Positions 17,241 through 23,926 of a DNA stretch of 45,696 bases are shown piece after piece; position 1 is the first letter of the stretch, and each line of letters opens with the position of its first letter. The notes under the pieces are model-generated. The model ran no database searches. It had not been told where the DNA came from and saw only the letters and a program-made list of their open reading frames with translations. The position numbers were made by a program, and so were the translations under genes. Source of the stretch: JBOHER01 sp050701115. Its GTDB lineage: Bacteria > Actinomycetota > Actinomycetes > Mycobacteriales > Pseudonocardiaceae. The stretch covers positions 1-45,696 of the forward strand of contig JBOHER010000343.1 of assembly GCA_050701115.1 (NCBI GenBank), given 5' to 3'.

Positions 17241-18314
17241 ATGAGACACACTGTGCGGGTGCTCTTCGACAAGATCGTCCGGCCCGCGCTGTACCGGATC
17301 GGCCGCAACGACCCCGAATTGGTGCACGAGCGCACCGTCACGGCGCTGACCAAAGTCGTTTCGGTGCCACCCGCGTTGGCCATGCTGCGCCGCGTCTACG
17401 CGACCGAAGCGCCCAGGACCGTGTTCGGGGTGCGCTTCCCCAATCCGATCGGGCTGGCCGCGGGCATGGACAAGGACGGGCACGCCCTGCACGCCTGGCC
17501 CGCACTGGGCTTCGGATTCGTCGAGGCCGGAACGGTGACCAGGCTTGCCCAGCCAGGCAATCCCCAGCCGCGGCTGTTCCAACTGCCGCACAGCGGGGCC
17601 GTGATCAACCGGATGGGTTTCAACAACGCGGGAGCCGAGGCGCTTGCCCAGCGCATCGGCGGGCACGGGAAACCCCCGGTTCCGCTGGGCATCAGCATCG
17701 GCAAGTCCAAGGCTGCCCGGCTCGAGGAGGCCGTCACCGACTACCAGTTCTCGCTGCGCACCCTCTACCCCTATGCCGACTACTTCGCGATCAACGTCAG
17801 CTCCCCGAACACCCCGGGCCTGCGGTCACTGCAGGACCGCTGCGCGCTCACCGAACTGCTCAGCGAGCTCCAGTCCACCTCGGCTTCGATGGCCGAGCGG
17901 CTCGGCCTGCCGCGCACCCCGCTGCTGGTCAAGGTCGCGCCCGACCTCACCGACGAAGCACTCGCCGAACTGCTCGAAGTGTGCGACGGCCATGACATCG
18001 CGGGCATCATCGCGACCAACACCACCCTGTCCCGGGACGGCCTGCACGCGGCGGATGCGCGACTCGGCAAGGAGATAGGCGGGTTGTCGGGGAAACCGCT
18101 GACCACCCGGGCGCGGGAGGTGGTGCGGTTCGTGCACTCGCACACCGCGGGAAAGCTGCCGATCATCGGTGTCGGCGGGATATCCGGAGCGGATGACGCC
18201 CTGCGCATGCTCGACGCGGGAGCGAGCCTGCTGCAGGTCTACACCGGGTTCATCTACTCCGGCCCCGCCCTGGTGAGGGACATCGGCCAGGCGATCGCGC
18301 GCCGCTCAGGCTGA
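17241..18314 (+). CDS. pyrD: Dihydroorotate dehydrogenase (quinone), class 2
   Basis: This encodes 357 residues. PyrD oxidises dihydroorotate to orotate in pyrimidine synthesis and passes electrons to the quinone pool at the membrane. Family motifs are FPNPIGLAAGMDKDGHAL, VEAGTVTRLAQPGNPQPRL, FAINVSSPNTPGLR (with the catalytic-Ser loop) and IIATNTTLSRDGL, and GVGGISGADDA near the FMN phosphate. The N-terminal helical part (DPELVHERTVTALT) marks class 2, the membrane-associated type. ATG 17241 is used; GTG 17259 would give the start common in relatives. Confidence 0.95.
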   Translation: MRHTVRVLFDKIVRPALYRIGRNDPELVHERTVTALTKVVSVPPALAMLRRVYATEAPRTVFGVRFPNPIGLAAGMDKDGHALHAWPALGFGFVEAGTVTRLAQPGNPQPRLFQLPHSGAVINRMGFNNAGAEALAQRIGGHGKPPVPLGISIGKSKAARLEEAVTDYQFSLRTLYPYADYFAINVSSPNTPGLRSLQDRCALTELLSELQSTSASMAERLGLPRTPLLVKVAPDLTDEALAELLEVCDGHDIAGIIATNTTLSRDGLHAADARLGKEIGGLSGKPLTTRAREVVRFVHSHTAGKLPIIGVGGISGADDALRMLDAGASLLQVYTGFIYSGPALVRDIGQAIARRSG

Positions 18315-18331
18315 CCGAGGCCGGTTCACCA

Positions 18332-19129
18332 TCAAGACAGTTCACGCAGTGCGATCGCCAGTCCGGCGAGCCGGTCGGTGGCGTCGGTGAGCGCCTGCCT
18401 TGAGCTGGCCACCCCGCTGCTGGTGGCGGCCACCGCCCGCCCAGCGGCGGCGACCAGGCTCCCGTAGTCGTCCAATCCGCCGTCGAACTGATCACACAGT
18501 GTCCGCACGGCTGAATCGAGGGCAGCGCGCTCGGCGTGCGGCGCGGCGTCGGCGGCCCGCTCGATCGCCTCGATCCGTCCGGCAAGGCCGCGCAGGGCAA
18601 CCGCGGCCTGCGCAGCCGTCGTTCGCGCGTCGGCCACCGACACCTCGGGGACGCTCGTCGTCGCCCCCGGCGGTGACCGGGACAGCTGGGCCAGCAGTTC
18701 GGCAAGGGACGCCTCGGCGTAGCGCAGGCGCCGCATGGGCTCATAGGCGGCCGAGGCACGCGACGGCAACGCCACCCGGGTCGCCGTCGCGGTCGCCGTG
18801 GTCCGGCTCAGCCGCCGCAGCCGCAGACCTGACCGCACCCCGAGCGCACCGAACACGACGACACCGGCGATCGCGGTGAACACCGACGCCGAGATTCCGG
18901 CCGCGGACGAGGCGCCCACGACGCCCGCGAGGACCGCGATCCCGCACAGGATCGTCAGCACGATCCACAGCGTGAGCGCGCGCGACGTGCGAAGCTTACG
19001 GCGATCCAGTCTGGCGGCGGGATCGTTCCACCTCGCCCACGATGACCGGACCTCGGCAATGTCGGGCAAGCGCTCGATGCGCTTGTCGAGGTTCGCGGCA
19101 AGCTCACCGAAACCACGCTTGGCCGACAT
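18332..19129 (-). CDS. pspM: Envelope-stress membrane protein PspM (Rv2743c-like)
   Basis: This encodes 265 residues. ATG 19129 is preferred; GTG 19138 is possible. It has two adjacent membrane helices (about 50-70 and 76-95), a cytoplasmic N-terminus and a long helical Ala-rich C-terminal region with no catalytic motif. The gene lies 16 bases after pspA, the place of Rv2743c in mycobacteria. There the membrane protein PspM works with PspA and ClgR in the envelope-stress response. Sequence similarity is low in this family, so the name rests mainly on topology and order. Confidence 0.8.
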   Translation of the reverse strand: MSAKRGFGELAANLDKRIERLPDIAEVRSSWARWNDPAARLDRRKLRTSRALTLWIVLTILCGIAVLAGVVGASSAAGISASVFTAIAGVVVFGALGVRSGLRLRRLSRTTATATATRVALPSRASAAYEPMRRLRYAEASLAELLAQLSRSPPGATTSVPEVSVADARTTAAQAAVALRGLAGRIEAIERAADAAPHAERAALDSAVRTLCDQFDGGLDDYGSLVAAAGRAVAATSSGVASSRQALTDATDRLAGLAIALRELS

Positions 19130-19145
19130 GCCCGTCACCCGCTCG

Positions 19146-20000
19146 TCAGGCCTTGTTCTGCTGCTGCTCGGCCTCGACGCGCCGCTGGATCTCCTGCTGC
19201 ACATTCACGCTCGGCGCAGCGTCTCCCGATGCGGGCGCCTTCGCCTCCGATCCGTCGGTGACCTGAGGGGCGACCGCATCGCCCTTCATGGACGCCCGGA
19301 TCTGCTCGAGCCTGCTGTGCCCCGCCAGCTGGGTGGTGGAGTGCTGTACCTCGAGCATCCGGCCCTGCACCGAGTTCTGCGCGAGCTCGGTTGAGCCGAC
19401 CGCGTTGGCGTAGCGGCGCTCGATCTTGTCGCGCACCTCGTCCAGCGACGGGGTGTTGCTCGGCGCGGCCAGCTCGGTCATCTGGTTGAGCGATGCGGAC
19501 ACCTGCTCCTGCATCTTGGCCTGCTCGAGCTGCGAGAGCAGCTTGGTGCGCTCGGCCAGCTTCTGTTGCAGCATGCTCGCGTTGCGCTCCACCGCCTTCT
19601 TGGCCTGGCCCGCGGCCTGCAGCGCCTGGTCGTGCAGGCTCTTGAGGTCCTCGATGCCCTGTTCGGAGGTCACCAGCTGCGCAGCGAAGCCCTCCGCGGC
19701 CACCTCGAAGTCCTGCGCCTTCTTCTCGTCGCCCTTGGCGCGTGCCTCCTCGGCGAGTACCAGCGCCTGGCGGGTCGAGGCCTGCAGCTTCTCGGTCTCA
19801 CCGAGCTGGCGGTTCAGCTTCATCTCCAGCTGACGCTGGTTACCGATCACCGATGCGGCCTGCTGGGAGAGCGCCTGGTGGGTGCGCTGCGCCTCCTCGA
19901 TGGCCTGCTGGATCTGCACCTTAGGGTCGGCGTGCTCATCGACCTTCGCCGAGAACGCCGCCATCAGGTACTTCCAGAACTTCACGAACGGGTTGGCCAT
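19146..20000 (-). CDS. pspA: Phage-shock protein A (PspA/IM30 family)
   Basis: This encodes 284 residues. PspA forms ESCRT-III-like membrane scaffolds that protect a damaged cytoplasmic membrane. The N-terminal amphipathic segment (MANPFVKFWKYLMAAFSAK) is followed by a long alpha-helical coiled coil (about 25-200: QIQQAIEEAQRTHQALSQQA, EKLQASTRQALVLAEEARAK). The last 60 or so residues are flexible, ending RRVEAEQQQNKA. The size and the tail match the mycobacterial 35-kDa antigen (Rv2744c). A GGAGGAG stands directly before ATG 20000. It lies between clgR and pspM. Confidence 0.95.
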   Translation of the reverse strand: MANPFVKFWKYLMAAFSAKVDEHADPKVQIQQAIEEAQRTHQALSQQAASVIGNQRQLEMKLNRQLGETEKLQASTRQALVLAEEARAKGDEKKAQDFEVAAEGFAAQLVTSEQGIEDLKSLHDQALQAAGQAKKAVERNASMLQQKLAERTKLLSQLEQAKMQEQVSASLNQMTELAAPSNTPSLDEVRDKIERRYANAVGSTELAQNSVQGRMLEVQHSTTQLAGHSRLEQIRASMKGDAVAPQVTDGSEAKAPASGDAAPSVNVQQEIQRRVEAEQQQNKA

Positions 20001-20044
20001 CTCCTCCGCCTGCCTTCTCGAATCCCAGGGGCGTGCGATCCTGT

Positions 20045-20057
20045 GGGGCGTTGCCCC
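20045..20057. terminator. Small G+C hairpin in the clgR-pspA gap
   Basis: GGGGC (20045-20049) pairs with GCCCC (20053-20057) over a three-base loop in the 173-base gap between clgR and pspA. It may modulate read-through. Confidence 0.25.
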
Positions 20058-20140
20058 CTGATCATGACAACGTCGCTGCCCCGATGATGGGTTCCATCGT
20101 GTCAGGTCCGCGGCCGAGCTTCCAGGCGACCCGGGGGATT

Positions 20141-20156
20141 TCAGGGATGGCCCTGA
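20141..20156 (-). terminator. Hairpin just past clgR
   Basis: TCAGGG-atgg-CCCTGA starts 18 bases after the clgR stop. There is no clear T-run. It is probably an attenuator, because clgR and pspA are co-transcribed in mycobacteria. Confidence 0.35.
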
Positions 20157-20173
20157 TCTTGCCCGGTCAACGC

Positions 20174-20572
20174 TCAGGCGGCGATGATGACCTTCGGCGC
20201 GACGATCGTGGTGCGCAGGCTCGGCGCGACACTGCCCGCCGAGATGGTCACGTCGCCATGCTGACCCACCGGGCCCTGCTCGCCCTGGGACCGGAGTTCC
20301 TCGCGAGCCAGCTCGGCGCCTGCGATGCCGACCTGGTCCAGCGCGGAGACATCGCTGGCCACGTTGAACAGCAGTTCCGACAGTGGCAGGTCCAGCGCAT
20401 CGCAGATGGCGGCGAGCAACTCGCTCGACGCTTCCTTCTGGCCGCGCTCGACCTCGGACAGATACCCCAGGCTGACCCGGGCGCTGTGGGAGATCTCACG
20501 CAACGTACGGCGCTGGTTGGTGCGGGCATGGCGAAGCCGATCACCGATCGCCTCGCGTAACAGCACGGTCAT
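20174..20572 (-). CDS. clgR: Transcriptional regulator ClgR (XRE family)
   Basis: This encodes 132 residues from ATG 20572 with GGGAGG six bases upstream. ClgR activates clp protease genes and, in mycobacteria, the psp genes on envelope stress. A helix-turn-helix lies at about 23-48 (TLREISHSARVSLGYLSEVE, then RGQKEASSELL). The C-terminus (RTTIVAPKVIIAA) ends in Ala-Ala after a hydrophobic run, like an ssrA degron; ClgR of Streptomyces and Corynebacterium is known to be degraded by Clp proteases. The neighbouring pspA supports the assignment. Confidence 0.93.
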   Translation of the reverse strand: MTVLLREAIGDRLRHARTNQRRTLREISHSARVSLGYLSEVERGQKEASSELLAAICDALDLPLSELLFNVASDVSALDQVGIAGAELAREELRSQGEQGPVGQHGDVTISAGSVAPSLRTTIVAPKVIIAA

Positions 20573-20651
20573 CGCGCGCCTCCCTTCCGATATGCCAGGC
20601 GCTACCCACGTTACCCAGCGCGAGCCACCCGGCGCAGAACTTCGCGGGTAC

Positions 20652-20667
20652 TTCTGCCAAGGGCGAA
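20652..20667. promoter_or_regulatory. Imperfect dyad upstream of clgR, possible ClgR box
   Basis: TTCTGCCAAGGGCGAA has dyad symmetry TTCnnCC-nn-GGnnGAA, 80-95 bases before the clgR start. It deviates in at least two positions from the ClgR consensus as I recall it. Confidence 0.25.
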
Positions 20668-20675
20668 CGAGGAAG

Positions 20676-21149
20676 TCAGCACAAATGTTCCCCCAGCAGG
20701 TCAACGGCCGCCGCGACGGCGTCCGCGCGCACCCCGGCCCGATCCCCTGGTGAACGCAGCGAACGGCAGGTACGCACCGCTGGGCCGACCAGGCCAATGA
20801 ACACCGTGCCCGCGGCCACACCGTCGGCGGGCCCCGGTCCCGCGACTCCGGTCAATCCGAGGCCCCAGTCGGCGCCGCACCGCGCACGCGCACCCGCGGC
20901 GAGCTGGATCGCCACCTCGGGGTGCACCGCGCCGTGTTCGGCGAGCAGTTCCTCATCCACCCCGGCCAAGCTGGTCTTGAGGTCGCTCGCGTAGACCACC
21001 AGTCCCCCCCGGACCACCGCGCTTGATCCGGCGACCGTCGTGAGCATCACGCACACGCCACCCGCTGTCAGCGATTCCGCGGTGGCCACCGTCTGCCCGC
21101 GATCGGTCAGCGCGGCTACGACTTGCGCGGCACGGCTTTCGGCCGTCAC
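20676..21149 (-). CDS. cinA: CinA C-terminal-domain protein (NMN amidohydrolase PncC-like)
   Basis: This encodes 157 residues from GTG 21149, overlapping the pgsA stop (GTGA). Only the CinA_C domain is present; the N-terminal MoCF-like domain of full CinA is missing, which is normal for PncC-type proteins. Motifs are TVATAESLTAGGVCVMLTTV, VVRGGLVVYASDLKTSL, HGAVHPEVAIQLA and LTGVAGPGPADG. PncC converts nicotinamide mononucleotide to nicotinic acid mononucleotide for NAD recycling. The catalytic Ser in AESLTAG is conserved. Confidence 0.92.
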   Translation of the reverse strand: MTAESRAAQVVAALTDRGQTVATAESLTAGGVCVMLTTVAGSSAVVRGGLVVYASDLKTSLAGVDEELLAEHGAVHPEVAIQLAAGARARCGADWGLGLTGVAGPGPADGVAAGTVFIGLVGPAVRTCRSLRSPGDRAGVRADAVAAAVDLLGEHLC

Positions 21150-21847
21150 GCGCCGATATCCTTGGGTGCCTCCGCCTCCGACCCGGCAGGCACCGCCGCG
21201 GGCCCCTGCCCCGGCACCGCGGGTGCGACGATCTCGGGCGCCCGGACCCTGCGCCCCATCGCGCGGAGCCGGAGGGCACGGATCACATAGTCGAATCCGG
21301 TGACCACCGTCAGCACCAGCGCCAGCCCCATCGCCGACCAGAGCACCGGGTCCAGCGCATCGGGCAGCGGCAGCAGATACAGCCCGATCGCGATGACCTG
21401 CGCCATCGTCTTGGCCTTGCCACCCCTGCTCGCCGGGATCACGCCGTGCCGGATCACCCAGAACCGCAGCAGGGTCACACCGATCTCGCGCACCCCGATC
21501 ACCCCGGTGACCCACCACGGCAACTCACCGAGCAGGCTCAGCCCGACCAGTGCCGATCCGATCAGCGCCTTGTCCGCGATCGGGTCGGCGACCTTGCCGA
21601 AGTCGGTGATCAGTCCGTACTTGCGCGCCACCCAGCCGTCGATCTGGTCGGTGATGGCCGCGACCGCGAACAGCACGGCCGCGGTGATCCGCCAGCTCAG
21701 CTCGCCGTCCGCTTTGGCGAACAGCGCGGCCAGGAACAACGGCACGATGATCAGCCGGGACAAGGTGAGCGCGTTCGCCACGTTGAGCGTCGGCACGTGC
21801 GTTGCCGCACCTACTGACGGCGCAGGCCGATCGGCGGGGCCGTTCAC
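21146..21847 (-). CDS. pgsA: CDP-alcohol phosphatidyltransferase (phosphatidylglycerophosphate synthase PgsA)
   Basis: This encodes 233 residues from a GTG start that overlaps the rimO stop. The CDP-OH-P signature D-x2-DG-x2-AR-x8-G-x3-D-x3-D is present as DQIDGWVARKYG... up to DPIAD (about 66-92). Several membrane helices surround it. The enzyme joins CDP-diacylglycerol and glycerol-3-phosphate to make phosphatidylglycerophosphate, the cardiolipin precursor. Position matches mycobacterial pgsA3 (Rv2746c). The C-terminal 40 residues are Pro/Ala-rich and variable. Confidence 0.93.
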   Translation of the reverse strand: MNGPADRPAPSVGAATHVPTLNVANALTLSRLIIVPLFLAALFAKADGELSWRITAAVLFAVAAITDQIDGWVARKYGLITDFGKVADPIADKALIGSALVGLSLLGELPWWVTGVIGVREIGVTLLRFWVIRHGVIPASRGGKAKTMAQVIAIGLYLLPLPDALDPVLWSAMGLALVLTVVTGFDYVIRALRLRAMGRRVRAPEIVAPAVPGQGPAAVPAGSEAEAPKDIGA

Positions 21848-23301
21848 CGCTCGGCCTGCCCGGGTTCGACGGGACGCACGAGCAGGTCGACGCCCTCGGA
21901 GTCAACGACCGCGCACCGGATGATCTCGCCAGCGGCGAACGGGCGGCCCGCGGAGTCAACCAGGATCGATTCGCCGTCCACCTCGGGCGCCTGATGCGCG
22001 GCCCGGCCGGTGAGCTTTCCCTCCGTCGCGCTCTCGATCAGCACCTCGACCTCGGTGCCGATGCGCTCCTCCGCGCGTTGTGCGGTGAGTTCCTCGACCA
22101 GCGTTGACACCCGGGCCACTCGCTCGGCGACCACATCCGGATCGTGCTTCCCGTCGAACCCCTCCGCTTCGGTGCCGTCCTCGTCGGAGTACCCGAACAC
22201 CCCGACAACGTCCAACCGGGCAGCGGTGAGGAAACCTTCGAGTTCGGCGAGATCAGCGTCCGTCTCGCCGGGGAACCCGACGATGACGTTGGTCCTGATC
22301 CCCGCTTCCGGCGCGTACTCCCTGATCTGGTCGATCAAGGCCAGGAAGGACTCGGTCGAGCCGAACCGCCGCATCCTGCGCAGCACCGCGGGGCTCGAGT
22401 GCTGGAAGGACAGGTCGAAGTAGGGCGCGACACCGGGCGTGGTCGCGATGGTGCGCACCAGATCCGGCCGGGTCTCCGCGGGCTGCAGATAGGACACCCG
22501 CACCCGGTCGATGCCCGCCAGTTCAGCGAGGCGAGGCAGCAGCAGCTCCAGCGCCCGGCCTGCTCCGCAGTCACGGCCGAGGTCCTTGCCGTAGGACGTC
22601 GAGTTCTCGCTCACCAGGAACAGCTCGCGCACACCCTGCCGCGCCAGCCAGGCTGCCTCGGCCACGATCTCCTCGGGGCGGCGGGACACGAAGGAGCCGC
22701 GGAAGGAGGGGATCGCGCAGAAGGAGCACTTGCGGTCGCAGCCGGAGGCGATCTTCAGCGCGGCCACCGGGGAATCGTCGAGCCGGTTCCGCAGCGGCAG
22801 CGCCGCCCCGGAGGTGGGCACCCATTCGTGGCCGGGCACGGCCACCTGGGCCGCGGCAGCGGGTCGCTCGACGGGGGTGATCGGCAGCAGCGTGCGCCGG
22901 TCGGTCGGGGTATGCGCGGCGATGCCGCGTCCCGCTACGACGTCGTCCAGCCGCTCGGCCAGCTGGGCGTAGTGATCGAAGCCCAGCACGGCATCCGCTT
23001 CGGGCAGGCTGTCGGCGAGCTCGGCGCCGTAGCGTTCGGCCATGCAGCCGACCGCGACGACCTTCTTGCCGGTGCCGGCGGCGGCGAGCAGGGTGTCCAC
23101 CGAGTCCTTCTTCGCCGACTCGACGAATCCGCAGGTGTTCACCACGACCACGTCGGCGTCGTCGGCGTCGTCGGCCAGCTCCCAGCCGCCCGCGGACAAC
23201 CGCCCGGCCAGCTCTTCCGAGTCAACCTCATTGCGGGCGCAGCCGAGCGTCACCAGCGATACGCGTCGCCCGTTCAGGGGGCTTGTGGTGGGAGAAGGCA
23301 C
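21844..23301 (-). CDS. rimO: Ribosomal protein S12 methylthiotransferase RimO
   Basis: This encodes 485 residues. GTG 23301 is preferred over a longer in-frame start (23340) because TACCCT stands seven bases before it. RimO is a radical-SAM enzyme that methylthiolates an Asp of S12. The N-terminal cluster-binding cysteines lie in LGCARN, NTCGFV and GCMAER. The radical-SAM motif is CDRKCSFC (C-x3-C-x2-C), followed by IPSFRGSFVSR. A TRAM domain (about 415-480) closes the protein. It is the first gene of the rimO-pgsA-cinA run, each overlapping by four bases. Confidence 0.95.
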   Translation of the reverse strand: MPSPTTSPLNGRRVSLVTLGCARNEVDSEELAGRLSAGGWELADDADDADVVVVNTCGFVESAKKDSVDTLLAAAGTGKKVVAVGCMAERYGAELADSLPEADAVLGFDHYAQLAERLDDVVAGRGIAAHTPTDRRTLLPITPVERPAAAAQVAVPGHEWVPTSGAALPLRNRLDDSPVAALKIASGCDRKCSFCAIPSFRGSFVSRRPEEIVAEAAWLARQGVRELFLVSENSTSYGKDLGRDCGAGRALELLLPRLAELAGIDRVRVSYLQPAETRPDLVRTIATTPGVAPYFDLSFQHSSPAVLRRMRRFGSTESFLALIDQIREYAPEAGIRTNVIVGFPGETDADLAELEGFLTAARLDVVGVFGYSDEDGTEAEGFDGKHDPDVVAERVARVSTLVEELTAQRAEERIGTEVEVLIESATEGKLTGRAAHQAPEVDGESILVDSAGRPFAAGEIIRCAVVDSEGVDLLVRPVEPGQAER

Positions 23302-23308
23302 GTAGCTC

Positions 23309-23314
23309 AGGGTA
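23309..23314 (-). promoter_or_regulatory. -10 hexamer of rimO, leaderless type
   Basis: TACCCT (minus strand) precedes GTG 23301 by seven bases. There is no ribosome site. Confidence 0.5.
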
Positions 23315-23400
23315 GCTGGCGCCGCTGGTCGGCCGGCCACCGCAAGGGCGGTTCCGCGCGGCTACGGCGAGTCAGTGAACAGGCCGGACGCCTATCCGGT

Positions 23401-23406
23401 TAGGTT
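23401..23406 (+). promoter_or_regulatory. -10 hexamer of argA, leaderless type
   Basis: TAGGTT is followed by six bases and GTG 23413. There is no ribosome site. Confidence 0.5.
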
Positions 23407-23412
23407 TCCTAG

Positions 23413-23922
23413 GTGCCTCTCGCACCCGACAACCTCACCGTTCGCCGCGCGCGCATCGCGGATGTCCGCGCCGTCAAGGCACTCGTCGACTCCTATGCGG
23501 GCCGGGTGCTGCTGGAGAAGGAGTTGGTGACGCTCTACGAGGACGTCCAGGAGTTCTGGGTCGCCGAGCTCGATGGCACCGTTGCCGGCTGCGGGGCACT
23601 GCACGTGCTGTGGGAGGACCTGGCCGAGATCCGGTCGGTCGCGGTGGATCGTTCGGTCCGGCGGCGCGGGGTGGGCGATGCGATCGTCAGGCAACTCGTG
23701 CGCAGCGCGGTCGAGCTGGGCCTGCCGCGCATCTTCGTGCTGACCTTCGAGACCGAGTTCTTCGGACGGCACGGGTTCACCGAGATCGAGGGTGCCCCGG
23801 TGTCGGCGGAGGTCTATGCGGAGATGCGCCAATCCCGCGATCCCGGCGTCGCGGAATTCCTGGACCTGCCCTTCGCCAAGCCCAACACGCTGGGCAACAC
23901 CAGGATGTTGCTGCGGCTGTAG
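23413..23922 (+). CDS. argA: Amino-acid (L-glutamate) N-acetyltransferase, Rv2747-type GNAT
   Basis: This encodes 169 residues. It is a single-domain GNAT acetyltransferase: LTVRRARIADVRAVKALVDS at the start, and acetyl-CoA loop RSVRRRGVGDAIVRQLV (Q/RxxGxG/A form). FFGRHGFTEIE marks the fold's end. The stand-alone type with the C-terminal LDLPFAKPNTLGNTRMLL segment, in the place of Rv2747 between ftsK and pgsA, makes N-acetylglutamate for the first step of arginine synthesis in mycobacteria. It converges with ftsK, with four bases between stops. Confidence 0.88.
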   Translation: MPLAPDNLTVRRARIADVRAVKALVDSYAGRVLLEKELVTLYEDVQEFWVAELDGTVAGCGALHVLWEDLAEIRSVAVDRSVRRRGVGDAIVRQLVRSAVELGLPRIFVLTFETEFFGRHGFTEIEGAPVSAEVYAEMRQSRDPGVAEFLDLPFAKPNTLGNTRMLLRL

Positions 23923-23926
23923 GTGA

